Assembly: GCA_041725875.1 (NCBI GenBank)
Contig: JBGRQB010000016.1
Location: 1-43,540, forward strand
DNA length: 43,540 nucleotides
Source of the DNA: JBGRQB01 sp041725875
GTDB lineage: Bacteria > Bacteroidota > Ignavibacteria > Ignavibacteriales > Melioribacteraceae
Direction: 5' to 3'
Shown: piece after piece, positions 24,170-33,331 of the stretch
Layout of the letters: the number at the start of each line of letters is the position of its first letter
Position numbering within the stretch: position 1 is the stretch's first letter
Notes under the pieces: generated by a model
The model's database searches: none
What the model was told of the DNA's origin: nothing
What the model saw: the letters and a program-made list of their open reading frames with translations, nothing else
Made by a program: the position numbers and the translations under genes

Positions 24170-25126
24170 TTACCCTTTGATCAGCTCTTTGTTAAATGGA
24201 TGAAGATTATCGAGCTGACTGGTAATTTCGGAATTTCTGATATCATAAACAGTCTGTATTGCTGGTTTTGCATCTGCAATTCCAAAACCATTTCCATTAA
24301 TAGTTTCTTCGTAAACTCTTGTATGCAGATCTGTAAAACCGTGTGAAAATTCTATCTCTTCACCATCAATTGTAATTGATCTGTAGGTTGGCTGACCAAC
24401 TTCCACTGCTTTTTTAGGTAAATCATTTTTATCAATTGATAAATACCAGGAAACGTTTGCATTTTCAAGTTCAAGATATCCGCTTACTTTATCGGCTTTT
24501 GAAAGATGAACAATATTTTCTTTAACATCGCCAAACAGCCAGATAAGAAGATCGAAAAAATGTACTCCGATATTTGTTGCTACACCGCCTGATTTATTGA
24601 TATTACCTTTCCAAGAGTAATGATACCAAGGGCCTCGTGATGTTATATAAGACAAACAAACATTATATTTTTTATCACTTTTTTGTGCTTTAATTTTCTT
24701 TTTTAATTCAATAAGAGAAGGGTGAACCCTTAACTGTAAAATAGTGTAAACTTTTTTTCCTGTTTCTTTTTCAAGTTCTTCAAGAGATTCAACATTCCAA
24801 GGGTTTAGTACAAGTGGTTTTTCACTTATAACATCAGCACCGAGTCTCAAACCAAGACGAATATGTGAATCGTGTAAATGATTTGGAGAACATACTGTTA
24901 AATAGTGCATTCTTTCAGCTTCACCTTTGCGTCTCAATTTTTCAAGGTGTCTGTCAAAACGCTCAAACTCACTAAAATAACTGACATCACTAAAGTATCT
25001 GTCGATAATTCCTACAGAGTCGTGCGGGTCAACCGCTGCAATAAGTTTGTTTCCTGTATCAGCAATTGCTTTTAAATGTCTCGGAGCTATATATCCAGCA
25101 ACTCCGGTAAGTGCAAAATTTTTCAT
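24170..25126 (-). CDS. Gfo/Idh/MocA oxidoreductase, WbpB/WlbA-like
   Basis: A 318-aa NAD-dependent dehydrogenase. It opens with the WlbA-type pattern NFALTGVAGYIAPRHLKAI (Rossmann fold with a variant glycine motif), then DPHDSVGIIDRYF, FERFDRHLEKLRR, CSPNHLHDSHI, the catalytic EKPL near residue 105, ILQLRVHPS, and SWKGNINKSGGVATNIGVHFFDLL, read in pieces. These strings identify the subgroup that oxidises UDP-N-acetylglucosaminuronate at C3. The start overlaps the stop of the YfhO-like gene by four bases (ATGA). Together with the WbpD-like acetyltransferase it implies a 2,3-diacetamido-uronic acid precursor. The UDP-GlcNAc 6-dehydrogenase and aminotransferase steps are missing from the window. 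Confidence 0.93.
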   Translation of the reverse strand: MKNFALTGVAGYIAPRHLKAIADTGNKLIAAVDPHDSVGIIDRYFSDVSYFSEFERFDRHLEKLRRKGEAERMHYLTVCSPNHLHDSHIRLGLRLGADVISEKPLVLNPWNVESLEELEKETGKKVYTILQLRVHPSLIELKKKIKAQKSDKKYNVCLSYITSRGPWYHYSWKGNINKSGGVATNIGVHFFDLLIWLFGDVKENIVHLSKADKVSGYLELENANVSWYLSIDKNDLPKKAVEVGQPTYRSITIDGEEIEFSHGFTDLHTRVYEETINGNGFGIADAKPAIQTVYDIRNSEITSQLDNLHPFNKELIKG

Positions 25127-27597
25127 TTATTTAACTCCGTTGCTTTTTTTCTTTCAAAATAAAGTGACCCGACTATTAATAATAGCGCTACTATAAAACC
25201 ACTCCAGGTTAAAATTAAACCTGTCTGATAAGTAGGTGGGTAAAAATTAAACGTTATTTTGTTTTTTCCTGCCGGTATTTTTATTCCTCGTAAGAGGTGA
25301 TTCACTTTATATATTTCAGTTTCTGTTTCATTTATTATTGCTGTCCACCCGGCCGGGTAATAAATTTCTGATAAAACCAAAAACTGTTCTGAATCGGTTT
25401 TCGCTTCAAGTTTTATTTCATTTGGATTGGCTTCAATTACTTTTATTGATCCTTTTGCAGAAAAAGAATTTGTTTCAAACTTATCTTTTTCTAAAACAAG
25501 AGCAACATCTGCGGGGTTAAACTCAACTTTATTCATTTCAAGAATAACATCTTTTGGTTGAGGTAAAAATTCTATATTCTTAACAAACCATGCTTTATCA
25601 AAAACTTTTAAATTTTCATATAACAATTTGTTTTCACTTTTTTCCACAGCAACCAGTTTAAGAAAATCTGCATCCATTCTTCCTGGAAGAATAATATATT
25701 TTCCGCCAAGCATACTGATTAAATTCCAATTAATTTTATTTGGAGTATTTGCTTTAAACAAATTATTTTCAATTACATCTTGAATTACCTGCAATTTAAT
25801 TGCGCTGTAACCGTTTATGGTTGGATAAAAATAAGCATAATGATTACTGGTAAAACTTCCTCCCAGTTCAATTGCTCGATAACCTTTTTTTGCTTTAGTC
25901 AAGTATCTTGTAATATTATCTTCTTTAAAAACTTTTTTCTCAATTTGAGCTCTGTCGTTTTTCTGTATTTTATCCATTGCAAGATTTGTAACTCTCCCAA
26001 CTTCAACCAAGGCTAAAACTAAAATCAACCCTATAAAAATTTCTTTTTTGATTTTATTTTTTATAAATGCAAAAACAACTCCAGAAAAAAGTAATGTAAA
26101 CAGGATTAGTTTTTTTACATCAGCCAGGTAAAATTCTTTTCTGATATTTTTCAACATTGTGATAACATTACTGTCATAATTTTTATCCCCCGCAGCAGAA
26201 AATGAAAAACTATCAACAAAGAAATAAAGTGATAAGGAGAATAAAACTCCAGATCCTAAAATCAATAATAACGGTTTAAAGTCTTTCTGTTGATATTTTT
26301 GTATTAATCCTTTTATACCGTATGCCGCCATAATTAACAGTGCAATAAATGAAATATTAGCGGCCATTGCCGGAGCTCTGAATTTGGAAAAATAGGGGAG
26401 GTAATCATAAAATATTTTATAGAACCAGGGTAAATGTCGGCCAAGAGCCAGTAAAAGAGAAAATACTACAAATGCTCCCACGGCCATTAAAAATTTATCT
26501 TCTTTATAAAAATAGACTGCTGTTATTGCTAAAAGTACGGCTATAATTCCAATAAAGGGATAATTTCCGCTTAGAGGCTTTTCACCCCAATAAGATGGAA
26601 TTGTTTGTCCTTTTAAATGAGGATATTTATTTCCGTTATACACTTCTCCCTGATATCCGCCATGAATTCTTGGTCCGAAGAAATCGAGCATTTCACCTGG
26701 TGAAAGTGACCAGCGTGTTGCATAAGTAAAACTGACTCCTGTACTTTTTTCAGGAGTATTTTCCTGTTTGTTAACTTGTACAGCATTTCCGCCGCGAGTT
26801 GAATAAGGAGTATATTCTTTTACGGAAAAGAAAGGCTGAGCAGCAATCATTATTGTTAAAACAATTGCAACAACAAACTTTATAGTTAAAGATGATACAT
26901 CTTTATATTTTTTTTCTAAAATAAGTTTTAGATAAGGATATATGAATAGTATAAATAATAAAAGTATTCCGTAAAATATTATTTGATAATGTTGAGCTCT
27001 GACAAGCCAACTAAAAACTAAGGCAAAAAAGCCTGCACTACTCCAATTTCTTTTATCAATTAAAGTATTAAATGACAGCAACAAAAATGGTAAAATCATT
27101 ATTGTTCTAAACTTAACATAATGTCCACCACTAATATGTGACTGCCAGTCAGGTAAAAGCATAAATACTAAAGCGGATATAATGGCAATGTACCAATCAA
27201 CTTTCCTGTAAACCAAAAATAAAAAGAATCCGAGTCCGCCCGCAAAAAAGTACCAAAATCTCCAATCAGGAATGCTGGACAATAACCCAAAAACTCTGTC
27301 CATATGAAAAATAGGAACTACCATTCTGTGATAAAGAGGCATACCTCCAAAAATATTCGGATTCCAAAATGCTTTTTCACCTGTTTCTTTTTGCCATTCA
27401 AGATAAAGCTTTGTTGAACCAGAGGATGAAACTGCATCTTCGCCAAATGAACTTTTTCCTTCAAAAACATAAGGAGAAACCAGGTACATAGCTACAATAA
27501 AAACCAGTGTCACTGATATTATTATTGAATATTTCTCCTTAACAAAGCTAAAAGCAGTTGAATCAAATTGGGATTTCTCTTTTTTTTCTTTTTTCAT
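25123..27597 (-). CDS. YfhO-family large membrane protein
   Basis: An 824-aa polytopic membrane protein of the YfhO (PF09586) type, with about 12-14 hydrophobic helices and a large extracytoplasmic C-terminal domain, followed by a final helix (TYQTGLILTWSGFIVALLLIV, in pieces). Family marks are GEDAVSSSGSTKLYLEW and FWNPNIFGGMPLYH near residue 75, LPDWQSHISGGHY near residue 150, and LRGIKIPAGKNKITFNFYPP near residue 785. YfhO proteins resemble GT-C glycosyltransferases; YfhO of Bacillus is implicated in glycosylating lipoteichoic acid. Here it probably adds or modifies sugars on a lipid-linked glycan. Its 3' end overlaps the WbpB-like gene by four bases; 29 bases separate it from the WbqC-like gene. 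Confidence 0.88.
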   Translation of the reverse strand: MKKEKKEKSQFDSTAFSFVKEKYSIIISVTLVFIVAMYLVSPYVFEGKSSFGEDAVSSSGSTKLYLEWQKETGEKAFWNPNIFGGMPLYHRMVVPIFHMDRVFGLLSSIPDWRFWYFFAGGLGFFLFLVYRKVDWYIAIISALVFMLLPDWQSHISGGHYVKFRTIMILPFLLLSFNTLIDKRNWSSAGFFALVFSWLVRAQHYQIIFYGILLLFILFIYPYLKLILEKKYKDVSSLTIKFVVAIVLTIMIAAQPFFSVKEYTPYSTRGGNAVQVNKQENTPEKSTGVSFTYATRWSLSPGEMLDFFGPRIHGGYQGEVYNGNKYPHLKGQTIPSYWGEKPLSGNYPFIGIIAVLLAITAVYFYKEDKFLMAVGAFVVFSLLLALGRHLPWFYKIFYDYLPYFSKFRAPAMAANISFIALLIMAAYGIKGLIQKYQQKDFKPLLLILGSGVLFSLSLYFFVDSFSFSAAGDKNYDSNVITMLKNIRKEFYLADVKKLILFTLLFSGVVFAFIKNKIKKEIFIGLILVLALVEVGRVTNLAMDKIQKNDRAQIEKKVFKEDNITRYLTKAKKGYRAIELGGSFTSNHYAYFYPTINGYSAIKLQVIQDVIENNLFKANTPNKINWNLISMLGGKYIILPGRMDADFLKLVAVEKSENKLLYENLKVFDKAWFVKNIEFLPQPKDVILEMNKVEFNPADVALVLEKDKFETNSFSAKGSIKVIEANPNEIKLEAKTDSEQFLVLSEIYYPAGWTAIINETETEIYKVNHLLRGIKIPAGKNKITFNFYPPTYQTGLILTWSGFIVALLLIVGSLYFERKKATELNK

Positions 27598-27626
27598 TTT
27601 TTCACTTTGGTTTAAAGATTAAATAT

Positions 27627-28322
27627 TTATTTGATTAAATAATTTTTGCTATCATTACCACAATTAAACAGCAAATCGATAATTGACAAATGACTTATAA
27701 ACGGATCTTTTAGTTGTGGATATTCGGGATGTTCGAATTCCTGATAAATTAAATTTATTTCTTCTTTTTCAAACTTTTCAGGTTCGTTATATTTTTTTGC
27801 TCCTTGTCCCGAAACATAATTTTTCATTCCGAAATGCTTACATATTCCAATTACCAAATCGGTTTTTGCCCCAAACTCCTTATCTATTTCAGAAGCAATA
27901 TGAATTGGAGTATCTATCTCCAGCTTACTGTTAATATATCTAATTAATTCTATATTTAATTCTGCTAAACTGGAGTGTGATTTCTCTAAAATTTCTCTAA
28001 GCTCATCAAAATAAAGATCAAAGTAAGGTGTTTTTTTATACGTCTGCTCTAATGTTCTTACAATTTTCTTCTGCCATTTTTGCTTGTAGTCAATTTCAAT
28101 TGCGTTAAAATTTTGTTCAAGTCCTTTTGAAGTCAAAACCGGTACTGTAAGCCAGGCAGCTTCTCCTTGCTGATTTTTAATTTTATTTCTGTTACAAATA
28201 CTGTTTTTAGTATATTGAACATTATCGAGTATAACAAAAAGATCAGCTTTTTGAATTTTATAAAAGTAGCCCAGCCAGGGTAAAAAGTTGGGTTGATGTA
28301 TTGCAATTATTTCATTATCCAA
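27627..28322 (-). CDS. WbqC-like family protein
   Basis: A 231-aa protein of the WbqC (PF08889) family, found in O-antigen and capsule clusters. The family opening IIAIHQPNFLPWLGYFYKI is followed by ADLFVILDNVQYTKNSICNRNKIK and LTVPV (read in pieces, residues 5-65), and the protein ends with LKDPFISHLSIIDLLFNCG. The biochemical role is not established; it is often next to aminotransferases, formyl- or acyl-transferases acting on sugars. Its start lies inside the last codons of the PIG-L gene (16-base overlap), so expression is coupled. Confidence 0.9.
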   Translation of the reverse strand: MDNEIIAIHQPNFLPWLGYFYKIQKADLFVILDNVQYTKNSICNRNKIKNQQGEAAWLTVPVLTSKGLEQNFNAIEIDYKQKWQKKIVRTLEQTYKKTPYFDLYFDELREILEKSHSSLAELNIELIRYINSKLEIDTPIHIASEIDKEFGAKTDLVIGICKHFGMKNYVSGQGAKKYNEPEKFEKEEINLIYQEFEHPEYPQLKDPFISHLSIIDLLFNCGNDSKNYLIK

Positions 28323-28936
28323 CGAATTACCTCAAAGACTTCTGCATAATTTGCACCTATTTGTGTTCCTCTTACTCTTGCAAGACTTCTTATAAATTCT
28401 TCCGTTGCATAACTTCTAAACTGCTGTGATTCATAACATTTTAATGCATCTATCTTTTTCTGAATATGCTTATCTTCAAGAAAATAAAAAGAGTTTGTGT
28501 TAAAAGAGAGATTATTCCAGGGGACTTCATAACCCAGCATAGAGGTTCTTTTAAAAGCTCTAAATCCCTCTTCAGTTATGGTTTTGTGATCCTGGTGAGT
28601 ATCAAATGTTGAAGGGAGAAAAACCAAAGAAGGATTTATTTCAACATTTAATTTTACCATATCTTCCAGAATTTCTTGTCTATGAAGAGGAAAATCACGT
28701 ACTTCATAATTGTATAGAAGTAAATTTTCCGGTTTGATCCCCAAAACTTTGGTAGCTTCTTTTACTTCTTTTCTTAAAGTATCTTTTGGCATACCTTCAG
28801 GTACAGATTTTTCGGCAGAGGAAAATGCTACGTAAAAAACATTTTTTCCTTTTTCCAAAAGCCAGGAAATTGTTCCGCCGCACCCAAACTCACCATCGTC
28901 TGTATGCGGAGCTAATATTAGTACATTATCATTCAT
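28307..28936 (-). CDS. PIG-L/LmbE-family deacetylase
   Basis: A 209-aa zinc-dependent de-N-acetylase of the PIG-L/LmbE family, which removes acetyl groups from N-acetylated sugars. The metal and catalytic motif is LAPHTDDGEFGCGGT near residue 8 (a common variant of AHPDDE), with the second metal motif DTHQDHK near residue 112 and SYATEEFIRSLARVRG near the C terminus. No signal peptide is present, so a cytoplasmic nucleotide- or lipid-linked sugar is the probable substrate. It overlaps the methyltransferase gene by four bases (ATGA) and the WbqC-like gene by 16. In a cluster that also has a sugar N-acetyltransferase it may expose an amine for further modification. Confidence 0.93.
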   Translation of the reverse strand: MNDNVLILAPHTDDGEFGCGGTISWLLEKGKNVFYVAFSSAEKSVPEGMPKDTLRKEVKEATKVLGIKPENLLLYNYEVRDFPLHRQEILEDMVKLNVEINPSLVFLPSTFDTHQDHKTITEEGFRAFKRTSMLGYEVPWNNLSFNTNSFYFLEDKHIQKKIDALKCYESQQFRSYATEEFIRSLARVRGTQIGANYAEVFEVIRWIMK

Positions 28937-29538
28937 ATTTCATTACTGTGTTTATATATAAAAAGTGTATAGTCATTTTGTTTATAGCTGTGATCAAGAA
29001 TTATAAACGGTGATAATTCTTTTGTTAAAAGAGCCACAATTTCTTTTGGTTTGGAGTAATAAGATACATCATCCGGACTAACTGAATGGCAGCTCAATAA
29101 ATTGAAAGCAATTCCTTTTTTAGATAGTTTGAACATTTTTTTTACCATTTTTAAAAAATATTCTGTCCAATTATCACATTTCAGGAAAAATATACCTGAA
29201 GCAAACACAAAATCAAACTGATCTGTGGTTTCATCTTTCAGCAAATCAACTAACTGGAAGTTGGCAGCAGGATATTTTTTTTGTGCAACTCCAAGGTGAT
29301 TTTCGTTAATATCAAACCCTGAGTAATTACTGAAATTAATATTATTAGCTTTTAAGAACCCGAATAAATCTCCAAATCCACATCCAACATCTAAAATGTT
29401 GGCATTTCTTAAATCAAAATGTTTTGCAAAAACTTTGAATCTTACTTGCTGGGAATATTCACTTCCCCATAAGCTTTTTACATTATCTTTATAAAACTCA
29501 AATCTCTTATTATGATATTCTAAATACTTATCTTGCAT
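28933..29538 (-). CDS. class I SAM-dependent methyltransferase
   Basis: A 201-aa Rossmann-fold methyltransferase. Motif I, ANILDVGCGFGDLFGFL, is near residue 50, followed by YSGFDINENHL with the acidic residue that binds the SAM ribose, and FDFVFASGIFF as motif IV. The start is the ATG with GGAG seven bases upstream; a longer reading frame would begin 51 bases earlier, inside the preceding glycosyltransferase, and lacks a ribosome site. With this start the two genes overlap by 11 bases. Being placed between glycosyltransferase and PIG-L genes it may methylate a sugar hydroxyl or cap a glycan, but the acceptor is not visible. Confidence 0.88.
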   Translation of the reverse strand: MQDKYLEYHNKRFEFYKDNVKSLWGSEYSQQVRFKVFAKHFDLRNANILDVGCGFGDLFGFLKANNINFSNYSGFDINENHLGVAQKKYPAANFQLVDLLKDETTDQFDFVFASGIFFLKCDNWTEYFLKMVKKMFKLSKKGIAFNLLSCHSVSPDDVSYYSKPKEIVALLTKELSPFIILDHSYKQNDYTLFIYKHSNEI

Positions 29539-30832
29539 TATTTTCTCCGGAAATAAGTGAATCAAAAATTTTGCACAATTTTTTAACATTCCCGGCAGTC
29601 ATATACTTATTATAACCGGAATTCTGTTTATTAAAAATCACTTTTTCTTTTTCCCATGTGGAAAAGTGTTTCTTTATAAATTCAATTATTCCATCTACAT
29701 CATTATATGCAAATAGTTCCCCGGCATCTGTTTCTTTCAGTGCTAAATCAGCCACTCCTTCTTTTTCGCCAACTGCTAATATTGGTTTTTGAAGAGAGAG
29801 GTAGTCGAAAAATTTTGCACTAATAGTTCCTTTTGAATATTCAATTCCTTTAAGGTATGTAATTATTAAAACTGAAGCATTTACGGCTTCTTTTAATAAT
29901 TCTTCTTTTGGCATATAATCTTTTAAAACAAACTTCAGATTTTTATATTTTTTTATTACCTCATCAAATCCTGCAAAAACATTTCCTATTATATGAAATT
30001 CTATTCTGTCTCTTATACTTTCATCAAGAGAATCAATTGCATCATATATTTCATCGTGATTTTCTTCCTTTACTAAATTGCCAAAGAAGAGCACAATAAA
30101 TTTTTCCGTTGATTCAGAGTCTAAATCGTAAAATTTCTCAAATCCATTATGGATAAGAGCATATTCATTCTTTTCCTTTTCATACAGCATTTCAATAATT
30201 TCATCACTAACAGTAGTAACCAAATCAGCATTTTTGAGAACTTTTCTTTCAAGTTTGTTATCCAGCCAGGAAGAAAATTTATTTTTCTTCAAATTTTTAA
30301 GCCAGTATGCATTAGTCCAGGGATCTCTGAAATCAGCTACCCATTTTACTCCTGTCTTCTTTGCAAGAAAATAACTGCCTACCTGAAGAGAATGGGGAGG
30401 AGAAGAACTAAAAATTAAATCTATATTTTCCTTCTCTATTATTTTTTTACCTTCCTTTATAATTGTAGGAATCCAGCCCATTCTGGCATCAGGAATAAAA
30501 ACGTTTGCTCTTATATATTTTGATATTTTTTCTTTGAAATTTCTTTTTGCAGAAGTGTTTACATCTTTCGGGATTAAAGCATCTTTACTTTTTCCGGTAA
30601 GTTTTTTGTACATCCCGAAAGGTTCAAAAGTTTTTGTTTTATAAATGATGCAATCTTTTGATATTTCTTTTTCAAGACCATAATCAATTGCCGGACTAGT
30701 AGGGTTTTCAACTGTTAAGATAACCGGCTGCCAGCCGTTTTCTTTCATATATTTGGTAAATTTCAGAGTGCGCTGAACTCCGGGTCCGCCTGCCGGTGGC
30801 CAGTAATATGTTATTATTAAAACCTTTTTCAT
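29528..30832 (-). CDS. glycosyltransferase family 4
   Basis: A 434-aa GT-B enzyme. It starts KKVLIITYYWPPAGGPGVQR, the opening seen in WcaI/WbuB-like GT4 proteins, and carries IFSSSPPHSLQVGSYFLAKK and VKWVADFRDPWTNAYW (residues ~135-180), LVTTVSDEI, and a C-terminal domain with FFGNLVKEENHDEI and YLSLQKPILAVGEKEG. A classic E-x7-E is not obvious, as in some members of this subgroup. The start overlaps the upstream family 2 gene by four bases (ATGA). It likely adds one sugar to the lipid-linked repeat unit on the cytoplasmic side. Confidence 0.92.
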   Translation of the reverse strand: MKKVLIITYYWPPAGGPGVQRTLKFTKYMKENGWQPVILTVENPTSPAIDYGLEKEISKDCIIYKTKTFEPFGMYKKLTGKSKDALIPKDVNTSAKRNFKEKISKYIRANVFIPDARMGWIPTIIKEGKKIIEKENIDLIFSSSPPHSLQVGSYFLAKKTGVKWVADFRDPWTNAYWLKNLKKNKFSSWLDNKLERKVLKNADLVTTVSDEIIEMLYEKEKNEYALIHNGFEKFYDLDSESTEKFIVLFFGNLVKEENHDEIYDAIDSLDESIRDRIEFHIIGNVFAGFDEVIKKYKNLKFVLKDYMPKEELLKEAVNASVLIITYLKGIEYSKGTISAKFFDYLSLQKPILAVGEKEGVADLALKETDAGELFAYNDVDGIIEFIKKHFSTWEKEKVIFNKQNSGYNKYMTAGNVKKLCKIFDSLISGENNAR

Positions 30833-31860
30833 TTATAATACTTTTTTACAAATCCGGTAGAAGCCTCTTTCTTAAAGATCACCCTTCTTGTAAAGGCGTA
30901 AATAAATCCGATTCCGTAACCAAAAATTTGTGTGGGAACAATAATGGGGATATATGAAAATACTCTTATATCTTTATATTTAACAACACCGTGAAAAGCC
31001 ATCAGTAAAAGAATCATAATTCCCAAATAAACCAGCGGCAAAAATATATTTGGCAAAACAATTGCCAGGATAATTGTTATCAATGAAATTAATGTTCCGA
31101 TTGCAGGGAAAAAGTGAACCAATTCAAGCATTCCAGAATCGATTTTATAAAGATTAATTCTTGCAACACCCCAGTTAAATACCTGTTTGAAAAACTTTTT
31201 AATGCCTATTCTTCTTTTATGAAAAACAACTGCATCAGATATCTTTATCACAGGTTTACCTGTACTGATTACTCTGTGACTAAATTCAATATCTTGTCCG
31301 TGTCTGAGTTTCCCCATTCCGCCAATTTTATCAACAACATCGGCACGAACTCCCATATTAAAACTGCGCGGGTAATACTTGGAAATTTTCTTTTTTGAAT
31401 GCCCCCGTATTCCGCCCGTGGTAATAAATGAAGTCATTGAATAATCAATTGCTTTCTGAACAGGCAAAAAACTTGGGAGGACTTTATCCGGACCGCCAAA
31501 TCCGGCCGGCTTTATATCTTTAATTCCTTTTTTACAATTCAGCAGCCAGTCTTTTTCTGCAATACAGTCACTGTCAACAAAAATAAAATATTCGCCGTCA
31601 GCATTTTGCATTCCCAGATTTCTGGCTTCACCCGGTCCTTTATGATCTTGTTTCAGGAACCGAATATTAAGTTTCGAATTTTTTATAAAATTTGAGATAA
31701 CTGATTCGGTATCATCTGTAGAGCCGTCATCAACTATCAGAATTTCAAATTCGTTTTCCGGTAAGGTTTGTGTAGTTAAAGAAGCCAGTAATTCCTGAAT
31801 TTCTTCACTTCTGTCAAAAGTGGGTACTATTACGGAAAATAAATATTTATATTCTGGCAT
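30829..31860 (-). CDS. glycosyltransferase family 2 with C-terminal membrane helices
   Basis: A 343-aa GT-A enzyme. The nucleotide-sugar site shows FSVIVPTFDRSEEIQELLAS and ILIVDDGSTDDTESV, and the metal motif is FVDSDC near residue 95 (DxD variant). The acceptor part contains RGHSKKKISKYYPRSFNMGV and RHGQDIEFSHRV. From about residue 240, two or three hydrophobic segments (FFPAIGTLISLITIILAIV and LPLVYLGIMILLLMAF) anchor it in the membrane. It begins four bases after the stop of the DPM1-like gene. Sugar specificity unknown. Confidence 0.92.
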   Translation of the reverse strand: MPEYKYLFSVIVPTFDRSEEIQELLASLTTQTLPENEFEILIVDDGSTDDTESVISNFIKNSKLNIRFLKQDHKGPGEARNLGMQNADGEYFIFVDSDCIAEKDWLLNCKKGIKDIKPAGFGGPDKVLPSFLPVQKAIDYSMTSFITTGGIRGHSKKKISKYYPRSFNMGVRADVVDKIGGMGKLRHGQDIEFSHRVISTGKPVIKISDAVVFHKRRIGIKKFFKQVFNWGVARINLYKIDSGMLELVHFFPAIGTLISLITIILAIVLPNIFLPLVYLGIMILLLMAFHGVVKYKDIRVFSYIPIIVPTQIFGYGIGFIYAFTRRVIFKKEASTGFVKKYYK

Positions 31861-31864
31861 CTAT

Positions 31865-32911
31865 CTAGTTTTTCTCCTTTACTTCATACTCTTTTGTGTT
31901 GTGCTTGTTGTAGACAAGCATTTCACCAATCAGCCCAACTGAAAAGAGTTGTACACCGACTATTATCATTAGTATTCCGAATAATAAAAGAGGTCTTCTT
32001 GTAAGACTAATATTATGGAAAAACCATTCGTAAGTAAGATATGCATTTACTAAAAATCCTAAAAAGAAAGCCATAGAACCAAGAACACCAAAAAAGTGAA
32101 GCGGTCTTTTAACATATCTTGTTGTAAAGGCAACTGTAATTAAATCTATAAATCCTTTGAAGAAACGGGAAATTCCATATTTTGTTTTTCCATATCTTCG
32201 CGGATGATGTTTTACCGGAATTTCAGTAACAGTAAAACCATTATATTTTGCAAGAACCGGAATATATCTGTGTAATTCGCCATAAAGCTTTACACTTTTT
32301 ACAACTTCTTTTCTGTAAGCTTTTAATCCGCAATTAAAATCGTGAATTTTAATACCACTCATCAATCTTGTTGTATAATTAAAAAACTTGGATGTATGCT
32401 TTTTAATAAACGGATCATATCTTTTCCTTTTCCATCCACTTACAACATCCCAGCCTTCATTTAATTTTTTTAACAAATTTGGAATTTCAGAAGGATCATC
32501 CTGAAGATCTGCATCCATTGTAATTACAGCATCCCCTTTTACTTCTTCAAATCCCACCTGCAAAGCAGCTGCCTTTCCGTAGTTCTGACGAAAGCTTATA
32601 TATCTTATCTGATTATTCTGTTTCTTTAATTCTTTAAGAATCCTTAGAGAACCATCGGTGCTTCCATCATCTATAAAAATTATTTCGTAATCCATTTTTA
32701 TCTGCTGAAAAGCTTTGGCTATTTCCTGAGTTAATGTGCGTAGAGATTCTTCTTCATTTAAAAGAGGAATTACAACAGATGTTTTTTTGAATTTTAATAA
32801 AGGAGTTCTTGTATTTTTGTACCCGCTATATTTAGGCTTACGATAGTTTTTGTAGTATCTTTTTCTTACACCATTGTTTTGAACATTTCCCTTAGGATAT
32901 TCTTTCGACAT
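31865..32911 (-). CDS. DPM1/ArnC-like polyprenyl-phosphate glycosyltransferase
   Basis: A 348-aa family 2 glycosyltransferase that probably charges undecaprenyl phosphate with a sugar. Core motifs: SVVIPLLNEEESLRTL near residue 45, IIFIDDGSTDGSLRIL, ITMDADLQDDPSEI near residue 130, and FNCGLKAYRKEV. Two C-terminal transmembrane helices (about residues 270-295 and 305-330) are typical of ArnC/GtrB proteins. The N terminus has an unusual 40-residue basic, Tyr-rich extension (KRYYKNYRKPKYSGYKN). The ATG is used, with GAG shortly upstream, rather than a TTG seven codons earlier. It is the first gene of the large polysaccharide block and diverges from the small membrane-protein gene across a 106-base spacer. 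Confidence 0.92.
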   Translation of the reverse strand: MSKEYPKGNVQNNGVRKRYYKNYRKPKYSGYKNTRTPLLKFKKTSVVIPLLNEEESLRTLTQEIAKAFQQIKMDYEIIFIDDGSTDGSLRILKELKKQNNQIRYISFRQNYGKAAALQVGFEEVKGDAVITMDADLQDDPSEIPNLLKKLNEGWDVVSGWKRKRYDPFIKKHTSKFFNYTTRLMSGIKIHDFNCGLKAYRKEVVKSVKLYGELHRYIPVLAKYNGFTVTEIPVKHHPRRYGKTKYGISRFFKGFIDLITVAFTTRYVKRPLHFFGVLGSMAFFLGFLVNAYLTYEWFFHNISLTRRPLLLFGILMIIVGVQLFSVGLIGEMLVYNKHNTKEYEVKEKN

Positions 32912-33017
32912 ATTTTTCTCATTAATTTTCAATTTAGTATCAAAATATCTGTATTTTTTCAGATAGATTTGTATTATACAAAAATAAACTTAAAATTTTA
33001 GTATTAAAAGAGAAAAT

Positions 33018-33326
33018 ATGGGCGGAATTGTTTATTGGACTTTAATAAGACTTGCACTAACTATCGTCGGGGTGGTTTTTCTTTCCGAGATTTATTCCGG
33101 AAAATTCTGGTGGCCTCTTGTTTTGATGGTGATTTATATTGTAGTTATTCACCCGGCAATTACACAATACCGCAATTTCGTCAACAAAAACACACAAGTT
33201 ATTGAAGATACACTTTGTTCAAACTGTAAACATTTTGACGAAACAGCAGTTTTGTGTATGATGCACGATAAACATCCAACCGTAGATTATATTCCCTGCG
33301 AAGGAATGCACTGGGAACCTAAATAA
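33018..33326 (+). CDS. small two-helix membrane protein with C-terminal cysteine cluster
   Basis: A 102-aa protein that I cannot name. Two hydrophobic helices (residues ~5-23 and 30-46: TLIRLALTIVGVVFL and WPLVLMVIYIVVIH) are followed by a soluble tail with CSNCKH, a single Cys in AVLCMMHDKHP and another in IPCEGMHW. The four cysteines with neighbouring histidines look like a zinc- or iron-sulfur-binding knuckle on the membrane surface. A purine-rich AAGAGA precedes the ATG. It is a lone plus-strand gene that converges on the DUF1501 gene with only five bases between stop codons, and it diverges from the polysaccharide block. Confidence 0.76.
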   Translation: MGGIVYWTLIRLALTIVGVVFLSEIYSGKFWWPLVLMVIYIVVIHPAITQYRNFVNKNTQVIEDTLCSNCKHFDETAVLCMMHDKHPTVDYIPCEGMHWEPK

Positions 33327-33331
33327 ATTTT

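Noticed and set aside
28933..29589. Longer start for the methyltransferase
   Set aside because: It would overlap the glycosyltransferase by 62 bases and has no ribosome site, while the inner ATG has GGAG at ideal spacing.
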